Assembly (NCBI GenBank): GCA_009733575.1
Contig: ML769383.1
Span: 1,142,336 to 1,206,335 of the forward strand
Direction of reading: 5' to 3'
From: Gymnopus androsaceus JB14
Taxonomy: Eukaryota; Basidiomycota; Agaricomycetes; Agaricales; Omphalotaceae
Length of the DNA: 64,000 nt
Shown here: positions 45,098 to 55,002 of the stretch, one piece after another
How positions within the stretch are numbered: the stretch's first letter is position 1
Layout of the letters: each line of letters begins with the position of its first letter
Translations under genes and position numbers: made by a program
The notes under the pieces: model-generated
The model's input: only the letters and a program-made list of their open reading frames with translations
What the model was told of the DNA's origin: nothing
The model's database searches: none

Positions 45098-46289
45098 AAA
45101 ATATTTATTGGAGCTAGTCGTGTTACGTGGTATTCATCTCCAGTTCAGAATCGTAGCGTTGCCCTTGGTAAGCGTGAATATTTGGATACCCGTGGTTTAA
45201 CAATCGTGTTCACGAAAGAAAAGCACGCGTTCTAGGCTCAGGTAAACCTCCGTGTTTTGCACTGGCGTTTCAACCACCATCATGTCTACCATCTTGATTA
45301 AAAGACTGATCATACTCCGTTATTCACCTTGAGCGCAGGACATGTCAATAGTATTCTGAAGCAAAGAGAGGAGATTGAGCTCGATTTGCGTTGTTCACTT
45401 TGGACTTGCCTTGTATGAGCTGACAGATACGGAGGCCGGGTCTTATCCATCCTCTTTATTTGGAATAACAGAGTACGACCAGTCTTTTATGCCACCAGTG
45501 GCTACTTATGAGAGTGGCAGAGCGAGGTTCGCTTCAGCCATCGTCACGAGACAAGTGTCGAAGACGCATTCTCTGTCCAGCCCATTTTTGTGGGAGTATC
45601 AACATCTCTAAGTTCATGAATGATTAGGATTATTGAATCTTTTCCCTTTTTTCTGATAAGCCAAGTCGCGCAAACTTAAGCATCTGATGAAGTGTCCCGT
45701 TCGCGATTCGGCAGGAATTTTGAAGATTGGTTGAGAAAGCGAGACGAATGAACCACAAGAAATTTGGCCTACATCTGCTTTTTCTGCATGCATAACTTCA
45801 TTGATTGGGTTGGTAGCAAGCTCTGCTACTCTTCTAATCATAATCAATAGATGAATTTGTGCGCCAATGCAAGGCTGGTTGCTGTTTTTGGTGATGCCAA
45901 AGCGTAGTATCTTCAGCGCTTAATCACTTGCTTACTTTCTTGACAATACAAAACATTCCAGCAGGTGCATAATAGCATGAAGGCATCAAAATGGAGCTCT
46001 CATAGTTTTGAGTACCACGGAATGTGTCAATGATACAGAGAGATGACTAAAATGATGAAACAAGGTTTTGTCCCAAGACCCAAAAGTTTCGTTCACAAGG
46101 TTTTCAAGTGGTAGAGAGCATCGTCTGAGAATTTTCATCAACTGAATACACTGTATCATTATATAAAGGAATCAGGTGTGATTTTTCAATAATCATACAC
46201 GAACATGGGCTAATGTCCTTAAATTTGGTTTGAATAGAAACTACCGTACATCTCTGGAATTCAAATATATGTAACGGTCTTATACAGGG
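45098..46289. other. Intergenic region
   Basis: No recognised gene. An ORF at 45375-45611 (plus) and one at 45614-45847 (minus) are short and unlike known families. The right end merges into the duplicated block. Confidence 0.35.
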
Positions 46290-46430
46290 ACATTCCACAA
46301 ATTCACTCGAAAGCGAAAGGTTTCCAAAAATTTAGATTACAAAATTCTTTATCCATTTTGCTTTCACCCGCTAACTGTCAATGGGACAGCTTCGCCAAGA
46401 TAAAACCAAGAAGGAAAGAAAGAGGATTCC

Positions 46431-46619
46431 CCCGACAACACAAGCCAGTACTGCAGTAGCAAGGTCATCCCGTCCTCGTGTTGCAAGCAGAGCATGAAGA
46501 ACAGGGGCGGCAAAAATTAGATAACCAGATACGGAGGGCGGTGCCCTCGTAATAGTGGTTAAACTATTAAGAACAGATACTACACTTGATCTAAGCCAAA
46601 AGGCCAGAGTGGTAAAGAT
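46431..46619 (-). ncRNA. U2: U2 spliceosomal snRNA (copy 2)
   Basis: On the minus strand it begins ATCTTTACCACTCTGGCCTT at 46619. It is identical to copy 1 except for one more C in the run after the Sm site (GCCGCCCCTG against GCCGCCCTG). The branch-site recognition sequence GTGTAGTA, the Sm-type site and stem-loop IV are all intact, so either copy could be expressed. Confidence 0.93.
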
Positions 46620-46700
46620 TTGCAAAGTCGAGGAACGGTTTATATACTTTGGTCAGTCCGCATGGGCCATGTTAAGGGTAGGCACTTTGGCGCCCCTTGT
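46620..46700 (-). promoter_or_regulatory. U2 snRNA promoter, copy 2
   Basis: TATATAAA at 46646-46639 and the upstream GGCGCCAAAGTGCCTACCCT and CATGCGGACTGACCAAAG match copy 1 almost exactly. Confidence 0.65.
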
Positions 46701-47024
46701 CCTCGACTCACGAGCGATGCACTGAGACGCGTCTAACTGGATGAGAGATTTTTGAATCCAGACCGAAAACTTGCTTTCATTCGCTTTGACTATCTTTGCA
46801 TCAATATCTAACAGCATGACTTGATATCCTTTCCAACTGACTGATTGACATAATTATTCTAAGGAAATTCGTGCCGCGTAGGGAATACATTCCAGTAAGT
46901 ACAATGAGAAATACAGTGCTGTAGATCGTACAAATCAAGGGTCCAGGTACAAGTAGTTATAAAATGTGTGGGTATAGTAATGATACTGATGATGCGAGAA
47001 AGGGCTAGCAGTGAGTGAATCCGT

Positions 47025-49451
47025 TTAGTCATAAGAATAATTCTGGAGAGTCTCGACGATAGAATCATAGTTGGTATCGATAAGCTTCCCTACAACAGTT
47101 TTCATTTGCTCTCGCGTATACCATGGACGTAGGAGGGAAGCAAGACTGAGTAAATCCGGCTGAACTTGGAGATCGTCGTCGATTGGGTAGAGCAAATCGA
47201 GAACTACGGATTCGTCCTCGACATCTGTTGAGTCGTCGTCAACGATGCTAGATTCGAGGTCGGTATCAGAGGCAAGTCGGAAAGAGCGGACAGCGCCAGT
47301 AGAAGGCGCGGGTGAGAGCACGACATTGCCTAGAGTGGAATCTTCGAGGCTAAAGGAAGATATAGCTCGTGTCGAGATGTCTCCAATATCCTAGGGAGCG
47401 AAACATGAATACGGGTGGAAGAGAGTCGTAGATACACACTTACCAAGTCTTCATGGCTGGCGTCAAGCATCTCTAGGACTGATGCTTCTTCTTCAAGATC
47501 AACTGAATCATCGTTAACGGTGACAAGGTTGAAAGAAATGTCGAAGGAAGGACTGCCGAGTTGGAAAGAATGAACGGCGGCGGTCGAAGGTGCAGGTGAG
47601 AGGATGACATTCGCGAGAGAATAGCCCTCCAGCTTAAAAGAGGCGAGAGGGCGAATCGAGGCGTCTGTGCAAGCATCGTCGATGAATGACTACGGAGAAT
47701 GGTCGTGAGCATGATTTGGTGCAGCAAGAGATAAAACTTACCAGCAGCGAACGTTCGTTGGCCGCTACACTTTCCTCGCCCACAAGGAAAGACTAAAAAT
47801 ATGATCGATGGGACGTAGTTCAAAGTTGGAAAATACAAACCCACCTCATCTTCGTCGACATGGTCATCGATGAAAGAGCCTTCATTACCTTGTTCGCCGG
47901 CACATCGGAAAGACTAGAGAGATAGATGAGAGGCAATTCCGAGGTAAGCAAATGTTGGCTCACTTCGTCAGCGAGATCCCTGACGGACTGTTGAGAAAAT
48001 CGTTTAGACATAGTCGTATGGCAAGGTACGAGGCAACTTACCGACTCTTCAACGTTTTCCTCACCGGCGAAGAAGGACTAAAAAATAGGGATCGATGAAA
48101 GGTTTCAAAGGTAAGTAACTACGACTCACCTCCTCTTGACCAACAAATTCTCCAAAACTATCGTCTTCGATGAACGCCTAAAAAGATTGTTTTATAAGAG
48201 ACAGTTGTGAAGATAAGAGACAACCGACTCACCTGACCTTCTTCAAAGAAACTAGAGTTAATCGCTTCCTGCAGCTCATTGCCCTCGTGCCCGACGCTCT
48301 CGGCACCCTGTCGAGACACAACGATGATTAGCAAAAAAACCAAGTTACAGAAAAGTAATCGATGTACCGTATACATCCAGCTGGTGCTCCAGCTCTTATC
48401 ATTGCCCCAACATCTTGTTCGTCTAAGGATCATTAAGCTGTAAACATAGAACGCGCATATAGAAGCAACAGTACAGTACCTTCATTGTCTGTGCTGCTCA
48501 CCTATAGTAGAGCAGACGGCCGGATAAGCAACAACAAATGAGGAATAGTGAACCACGTACTTGCTGCAACCACCAGTTCTCATAATCCAGACCATCCTCT
48601 ATGTACGAAAATGCATCAGAAAAGAAATTACATGGTAGAGAAAGGACAGAGACGTGCCTTCGTCATTCTTGAGCTTCTTCGTAAGATCTGAGCAGCTGGC
48701 GTTCGAGAGACGTCGCTTCCGGTGAAAATTCTTGACATCCTATCCTCAGCTTCAGCAAAGAGTGTTACAATCATTATCGATAGTTTCTGGCACTAACAGC
48801 AAGAGGCATAGAAGAAGACGAGGAAGAGGAAGAGAGGCGCCGAGAAAATGTGGAAGATGCGGATGTTGAAGAAGATGAAGAAGATTGAGACAAGCTTGAG
48901 TTACTCTCTACAGGGCGAGCATTAGGCTGCAGCCTAGAGAGATTGGTTAAACGAAGATGTCATAGTCAGCTGCGAATAGAATTTACCATCCATCATAAAT
49001 GGCCTTGAAACCGTCCTCGAGTCTAACAGCAAAGTCATCAGTAATGACTTCCGCTTCGGCTTCCGACAAAGATCCCAAGTAACGGTAGAGCGCCATTAAC
49101 GCAGCGGTCTCACTGCAGTTCTTGATTGCCTGAACACGAGAGATAGCATGAGCAGAAGTAACTTCCTCGGCGAGCTAGACGAACGAATGTTAGCAATTGA
49201 AGAAGTAGACATGTGCGACATACGCGCTGGAAGCCTTCGTGAGGCCAAAGACTGGCTCTCCGGCGGTCATTAAAAAATGACTGAAAACGATTTATGCCAG
49301 AGTTTTTATAACCGCGACGAGGATCTCTCATGGAAAACGCCTTTTCCGGAACGGCGATTTCGATTCCAGTCACTGCTTGTAAAACCGCGACCAGCGAGGC
49401 CCGGCAATCTTCAGGATCCAACTCGGTACTAAGAGAATCGAACTGAGCCAT
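47025..49451 (-). CDS. Uncharacterised acidic modular micro-exon protein (copy 2)
   Basis: Paralogue of 14996-17404. It starts MAQFDSLSTELDPEDCRASL and shares EIAVPEKAFSMRDPR, RRASLWPHEGFQR and LEDGFKAIYDG. The micro-exon chain is the same, including SFLVGEESVAANERSLL, which is intact here but broken in copy 1. The two L-S-P-A-P-S-T repeats and the end RPWYTREQMKTVVGKLIDTN follow. The last 98 residues differ from copy 1 at about 4 positions, whereas the first 75 differ at about 25. Short GTGAGT/GTAAGT introns separate the micro-exons. No known domain is recognised; the acidic, Phe-punctuated modules could be peptide-binding or disordered interaction motifs (inference). Confidence 0.65.
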
Positions 49452-49645
49452 CGAATAGTGAAGACTAGATGAGAGTAGCGCTTGAAGGCTAAAAGAGCGA
49501 TATCGCCTGGATATCGAGGAGCGAGAATGGAGATGGGAGACGGAAAGAGAAAATAATTAACCAAACCCAAGTCGATTTTTCTTTTTATAATACCACCTTC
49601 GTATTTTCTTCGGCACGTGCGCGTCATCTTTGGCGAAGTCACATC

Positions 49646-49909
49646 CTCAACGCACTAAGAATTGTTGATTCGATTCCGCTGAGCTTATTAGGACTTAGAT
49701 CCCTTGAGCGAAGGTCGTTTTGGACTATATGATGCATACAAGGATCGACAAAACTGTAGACCAAAGTCAGAAACTTGAAACTGATGTTGGCAAAGTTTCC
49801 TGTGATTCATTCATGCGATCCTCAAGCTGTAAACGCCTCAGAGTGCTTACAGCTTTTTATCTTATCAGCAACGATCAGCTCCTGGAATTTTATCTGTGAT
49901 CTCCTATCC
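49646..49909. other. Spacer between the duplicated gene and the half-palindrome
   Basis: No gene. Contains CAACAATCGAGTTACAGCCC near its end, which is loop sequence of the palindrome family. Confidence 0.4.
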
Positions 49910-50352
49910 AACAATCGAGTTACAGCCCCTTTACACTACCCTGATCACTGCAAAAGCTACGCGCGAGAGCTCTGCCCGTAGACTGCGTACAATAAAAAAC
50001 GAGAATACGACACCGGAAGCTGAACAGATTACTATTGCGGTGAGGCTGCCGCCGCCAGATTAACGTGTACTGGCTGGGCCGAATCGATGGACCTCAATAG
50101 GGTTGTCTAGATAGCCGCGGACCTTCGGGTCACCACTGTGACATTCCAGTGCGGATTCTAGGTCCCTCTTTCAATGGTCTGCTCTGACGAGAGCAGCTGT
50201 TGGAAGTGGGAATGACTCACCCCGCATTCTCTGACGAGAGAGTGTAAATGGTCCATCTGACGAGAGGGGCCATTGGAGGGGTGAGCGCCTAGAGTCTCCT
50301 GGAATAACGTTGTAAACTCGTCGGGGCCAGAGTCCAACGTTCTTTTTTTCAG
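49910..50352. repeat. Single-arm copy of the palindromic element
   Basis: Runs from loop sequence (CAATCGAGTTACAG...ACCCTGATCACTGC) through GTAGACTGCGTACAATAAAA and the three CTCT-GACG-AGAG hairpins to GAGTCCAACGTTCTTTTTTT. The other arm is absent. It matches the complement of 12441-12866 at about 90% by eye. Confidence 0.85.
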
Positions 50353-50505
50353 TTTATATTATCATGTATATGAGAAGAGTGGTGTGAAACCTCGATTACA
50401 ACGCTAGTACTTACAGGCTGAAAACTTTCAAACAACGAGATGCTCATCCGAATGTTTGAACAGTCAGTGGCTCAACGAAACCCGAGTCAGAGTCTTGATA
50501 GTCGC
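50353..50505. repeat. Flank repeat shared with 13292-13445
   Basis: AGTTTATATTATCATGTATA, GCTAGTACTTACAGGCTGAA and GAGATGCTCATCC follow the half-palindrome in the same order as at 13292. The element and its flank were therefore copied together. Confidence 0.75.
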
Positions 50506-50527
50506 GCTGAATACGATTTACTTTAGT

Positions 50528-50693
50528 ACGCTAGATGGCTTCCGTGCATAGTGGATTACTTATGGAGTGGCGGCATGTAGGATTGTGCTTAGGAAATACA
50601 GGATGGGCTGGGTGCATCCCAGGAATCCTGGCCTACTCCTTGAAGATGTTGTATCACATTCCAAGCGGGCTGTATCCACGGCTATTATCAACG
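50528..50693 (+). pseudogene. Internal fragment of the MFS permease
   Basis: Matches about 11665-11845 of the permease (GTGCATAGTGG, GTGCATCCCAGGAATC, CTGTATCCACGGCTATTATC) with substitutions and deletions. It is cut at both ends and is not in one frame. It sits right after the flank repeat, so the whole 49.9-50.7 kb block is derived from the 11.6-13.4 kb neighbourhood. Confidence 0.8.
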
Positions 50694-50769
50694 GACAGAT
50701 TCCTCGCGTGCGCGCCCGCACAGATCTTTTAACCAGGGTAAAGGGGTTGCGCTCCTCTACTCGACTATA

Positions 50770-51215
50770 GGAGATCGCAGACAAAATTCCACAAATATAA
50801 TCATCACTGAAATTTGTGGATAACTCGGGTACCCTGACGCGTTCGCAAATCAGCAACGGGACAGGATTGTAAACGCATGTACGACTTCAGCATGAAACAG
50901 ATTTGAATCCAGTTGGAACGTACCACTCATTTTCGCTTCGGAGGGTCAAGAACCTAAAACCAATGCAAGTAGCTAGTAGTAGTACCATTCTTGAGCTTAA
51001 CGAGGAAAAAAAATCTTAACAGCACTATTCAATTGTCTTTTCGAGCCTTGTACGAGTATAATCGAGAACATTGCAACCTTCCCATTTCTTCTGCATCTGA
51101 GTGAGATGACGAGCACTTCTTCCAAACCCATTTAACGACCTTTTCTTCTTGAAGGGGTGCAATGACCGAGCACAATAATGAGGGAGGTCATCCGAGATGG
51201 TATTTTAAGTCTGAA
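50770..51215. repeat. Dispersed repeat, copy 1 (second at 53705-54060)
   Basis: Shared words in order: GCAGACAAAATTCCACAAAT, CGCAAATCAGCAA, GAAACAGATTTGAA, CCAGTTGGAAC, CCATTTCTTCTGCATCTGAG, TGAGATGACGAGCA, CCTTTTCTTCTTG, GGTCATCCGAGATGG. This copy has a 60-80 bp extra segment in the middle. No coding potential. Confidence 0.75.
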
Positions 51216-52216
51216 CGGGCTCCGAGATATGACAATGCTGCTAGATGGTAGTATATTAGTGGGAGCAGAGGTCGAAGGAAAGACAAGGTTTCCATAAATT
51301 ATCCAAAAGGTGTCAAGCTGGAATTCATCAAGTTTTTTTTTTTTTTGCGAAAGTCGCTGCGGTTGAGCATCGCGTCCCGCACCAGTACTAATGGGCGCAA
51401 ACAGTGAAAGTTGAATATGTGCTTGCTGTGTGGTATACACTCTACCTGCGATACCATTTAGAACCTTTTTCGGAAAGTGTTAAAATGTGCGCACTAGTTC
51501 GAACCCAGTGGTCAATGTGCCTGGCACCGGATTCAAGGCCAGAAGGTCAACAACAATGCTTCAGGATATTTCCTGCACGGAATTCAGGCGCAGGATACAC
51601 CAGCACTTGTATTGATAGCGTTCCAAGTTTCTTGAAGGTATCCCACTTATTTGCCACTTATACTTGTTCAAGTACAGTATGGTTTTTGGGAAATTGCTAC
51701 CTTGTAGTTTGGCAGGATCCGATATCGATAGATACGGCGGTGTAATTATATCACGTTATTTGGTTATTTGCAAACGGAGTTCACCAGTTAGTTCGATGCA
51801 GGCCTGCTGAAAGAAGCTAGCCCTAGAAATGAACTTTCAAAATCAAAACCCACTCGGATGAGTAACAGTCATGAGTTGCGAAAAATTGACTCCTCTTCTT
51901 CATTTGGGGGAACAATTACTGTATGTTCTTCCTAAATCTGCCACTGCTTGAATACACCAAACCCTGCTGCAGAGAAGTGATGTGCAGACTGGCGCCTTTG
52001 AGCAAGGCGTCAAATACAGAAGCTACCCAGGCCCTGACCTTGTGTTCAGACCTCGAGAGCCCACAACATCAACTAGTGATCCAAGTTCAAGTGTGTTTTT
52101 TTGCTCAACTAACAAGAAACCAGGCTCAGTGGTCTCTTTCATAGAGTCAGACGGCCCATATTCGTAAGTTTTCTTGGCTTTTTACTAGTAAAAAAGACTT
52201 ATATATGCGTTCCAGA
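51216..52216. other. Intergenic region with a possible 5' exon
   Basis: Mostly featureless. A 15-T run is at about 51331. From about 51980 to 52163 an open frame (KYRSYPGPDLVFRPREPTTS, NKKPGSVVSFIESDGPYS) ends at a GTAAGT donor, and an acceptor lies just before the ATG at 52217. It could be an upstream exon of the next gene. Confidence 0.35.
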
Positions 52217-53491
52217 ATGAGCAAATCCTTTGTTGTCTCTGCACCGAAGATTCCTGCGTCTCAACTACCAACGAAGTCGGCTTGGGCAAAAGGCCCACCA
52301 CAATCAGCTTCGCCGCGCTCGCAATTCCCTGCACCATCTACTCCTGCACCAGTACATGCCACGCACTCAAGAAGGCCTAGTACTCTTGGGCAAGGAATTC
52401 CTATAAAAGATGGTGTCAGTATACCGCGCAACAACGTAGGTGCCACAAAAACTCCTCATCCTCATCCTGGGCAGCAGCCAGATATGCAGCCTCAACAAAT
52501 GTCGCCACCTGTGCCGATGGGCTGGGGCGGTTACTATGCTGTAAGTTCTTAGATTCAACCTCGTGTATATTGTAAGCTAATCACCGACGTCCAGTATGGC
52601 ATGCCTCCTGGTATGCCTCCAGACTCGTACATGTACCCTCCCCCCTGGGGTTACGGTATGCCTTTGGCGGCCCCTCCTGCACAAATGCCTCCCCCTCATC
52701 CTCAGCAGCAGCAACAGCAGCACCCCGCTGAGACCCAGGCAAAATTTACTGCAGCGAAGAAGTTACATCTAGCGAAGGAGGAGGAGCGTATTAAAAAGGA
52801 ACAAGAGGAAGCTGAGCGAAAAGCTAAGGAGGCTGAACGCAAGACGAAGAAGGAAGAGGAGGAGCGGCAGAGAATAAAGGCCGAAGAAGAGGAGAAGCAG
52901 CGGCTCGCTGAGGAGGAACGTATCCGAGAAAGATTAGAACGGGCTGAGGCTTTCGTACGTGTTTCGCTTATGTACTGATTATTATTTTTGACTCGTTGGG
53001 ATCACAGCTCAAGAACGAACAACGGCACTGCTACGATTCGCAAACCTCCTCACATGCACCATTTTGACCACCTTCATTCCAACTCGAAAGGCTCGATGTC
53101 GCCACTTGAACGATGTATCAATGCTTCATGTCAATGTGAAATCTCATCCGCTCCCACCATCATCAGCGAAATCCATCTACTTTCTGAATTTGACTCTCGT
53201 TCTGCACCAACTTCTACTGCCTCTACCTCTCGTCTTTTGCCACCAACTGTCAAAGACTCCGAAAAGCTGCTCATTTCGGGTCCGCTTGGTCCAGATATGG
53301 ACGTACTATTGTTCTGCACCCAGTTCGAGCTCGATGACAATATAATCAAGCATCTCATCAGTCAAGGTTACAAGAAGACCAAGACCTTCCGGTACATCAC
53401 CATTGAAGGTCTGAAAGAGATGTCTTTCAAGCCAGGTGAAATTGCATTGTTGCAGGTAGCGGTTGCTGAGTGGGCTGGGGCTTCTGAATGA
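52217..53491 (+). CDS. eIF4G N-terminal-like fragment joined to a SAM-like domain
   Basis: The start MSKSFVVSAPKIPASQLPTK continues SAWAKGPPQSASPRSQ, HSRRPSTLGQGIPIKDGVSI and HPHPGQQPDMQPQQMSPPVP, GMPPDSYMYPPPWGYGMP. These are the characteristic N-terminal low-complexity blocks of basidiomycete eIF4G. A long charged helix follows (KKEEEERQRIKAEEEEKQRL). The MIF4G and MA3 domains of eIF4G are absent. After an intron at about 52955 the text switches to a Ser/Pro linker and a small helical domain, FELDDNIIKHLISQGYKKTK then FRYITIEGLKEMSFKPGEIA, which looks SAM-like. The frame between the two halves is not cleanly joined by the visible splice (one reading stops at about 53087), so this may be a chimeric gene, a truncated copy or a pseudogene. 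Identification of the N-terminal part is from remembered family sequence. Confidence 0.55.
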
Positions 53492-53704
53492 GAATGAGGT
53501 TTTCTTGTACATCTTGCACGCTGGTCTGTTGTTGTCTACTTATTGAGTACCACTTTTTACCCACGGACTGTACTATACATTGTGTAACATTTTGTTCTAC
53601 TGTGCACTCTTTGGCTATTGTGTATCACCCTTTTCTCAAATACTTGTATTGAATGAAATATGACTCCCAACTAAAAGTATACATATATATTATCATAGGA
53701 TCCA

Positions 53705-54060
53705 GATTGCAGACAAAATTCCACAAATCTAATCATCACTGAAAATTCTGGATAGCCTGGTACTTCGCAAATCAGCAATTAATGGGACAGGACAATAATA
53801 TCTAATCGTGAACGCATGTATGAAACAGATTTGAACCCAGTTGGAACTTACCACTCACTTTTGCTTCTGAGCTAGCTTGAATCGTCAAGAATTCCGAGCC
53901 TTCGTCCATATAAGTAATCGAGAACCTTGCCATTTCTTCTGCATCTGAGTGAGATGACGAGCATTTCGTCTAAACCCATTTAAGAACCTTTTCTTCTTGT
54001 GCAATGATAATGAGGAAGGACTGCACAATAATGCTAGGTCATCCGAGATGGAATGTCAGA
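53705..54060. repeat. Dispersed repeat, copy 2 (first at 50770-51215)
   Basis: See copy 1. Same orientation, about 85% agreement by eye with indels. It lies immediately 3' of the eIF4G-like fragment, so the two copies flank that gene. Confidence 0.75.
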
Positions 54061-54270
54061 GACGCATCTAATTAGCGACCGAGGGTCGATAATTCTCAAG
54101 AATTCTCACGTCCATGGTAAATCATAATGGATCAACCATTTGATTCGACCTTTCAGACTTCGAGCTTCAGTACAATGAAGGCGCAATCGGTCACCTGGAT
54201 TGCTCCTTTCTGACGGCGTGTACTAATCGATTGCGCTCAACTCTTGCTCAACTCGGCACCGAAACTTGAA

Positions 54271-55002
54271 ATGTCTGCCCATCTCGACTTTGTAAAGAAA
54301 AATGCGGCGTATGCAGAGACTTTTGACAGTGGACATTTAGCTGTTCATCCTACCAAAAAGTTGCTCATACGTTCGTTCATTTCAAAATTCGTACTTGCGG
54401 CTGCTGCTAATGAAAGATTTCAGTGACTTGTATGGATGCCCGCATCGAGTGAGCACTTAATACCTTCAACGAATAAAGCCGTTATCTAAATGACTGGTAG
54501 CTGCTATACATCGCTGGGCATCGAGCTAGGTGAAGCTCACATCGTTCGCAATGCAGGTGGTTGCGCGTAAGTCTTATCATTGTTTTGATTTGAACCTTTC
54601 TCATATGCTTCTAGTCGAGAAGCCTTTCGCAGTATTCTCATCTCCCAGCGTCTCCTCGGCACACGCGAAATCGCCGTCTTTCACCATACCAGGTGTGGCA
54701 TGCTCACCTTCACCTCTCCTCAGCTTCGTGAGATCATCAAATCCGAAGCCAAATCTGAATCTAGCGACGCCCAAGAGGAGATTGCGAAAACCGTAGATTC
54801 GATTGATTTTCTCGATTTTAGCGATTTGGAGGAAAGTGTGAAGGATGATGTCAAGTTTTTGCAGGAGAATCCGTTGGTGTTGAACGAGACCAAGGTGACA
54901 GGTTGGATTTATGATACTGAGAAGGGAACGGTATGTGTTTGGGTGCTTTTTGACATGCGATCTCAGACTTACCCTCTTCGCCAGGTCAAGCAAGTGGTGT
55001 AG
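54271..55002 (+). CDS. Beta-carbonic anhydrase-like protein
   Basis: Zinc enzyme interconverting CO2 and bicarbonate. The start MSAHLDFVKKNAAYAETFDS is followed by four short introns. The zinc and catalytic motif T-C-M-D-A-R-I (Cys, Asp-Arg dyad) is encoded just after an acceptor at 54422. Then LGIELGEAHIVRNAGG, REAFRSILISQRLLGTREIA and VFHHTRCGMLTF, which gives the second His and Cys ligands of the H-x2-C motif, and a C-terminal VLNETKVTGWIYDTEKG with V-K-Q-V-V at the end. About 170-180 residues, matching the short fungal subgroup (CanB-like) that lacks an N-terminal extension. Acts in the cytosol. No breaks were noted. Confidence 0.9.

Larger units (their letters stand above)
46290..49645 (-). 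repeat. Segmental duplication, copy 2 (inverted relative to 14821-18165)
   Basis: Same content as copy 1 in the opposite orientation: U2 snRNA nearest its left end and the micro-exon gene toward its right end. The two copies face each other across about 28 kb. Upstream of the gene the E-box-like CACGTG with ATGACGCGCACGTGC is shared by both copies. Confidence 0.85.

Noticed and set aside
51480..51520. GTTCGAACCC like a tRNA T-loop
   Set aside because: No acceptor stem, D-arm or anticodon arm can be folded around it. I found no other tRNA candidates by eye.
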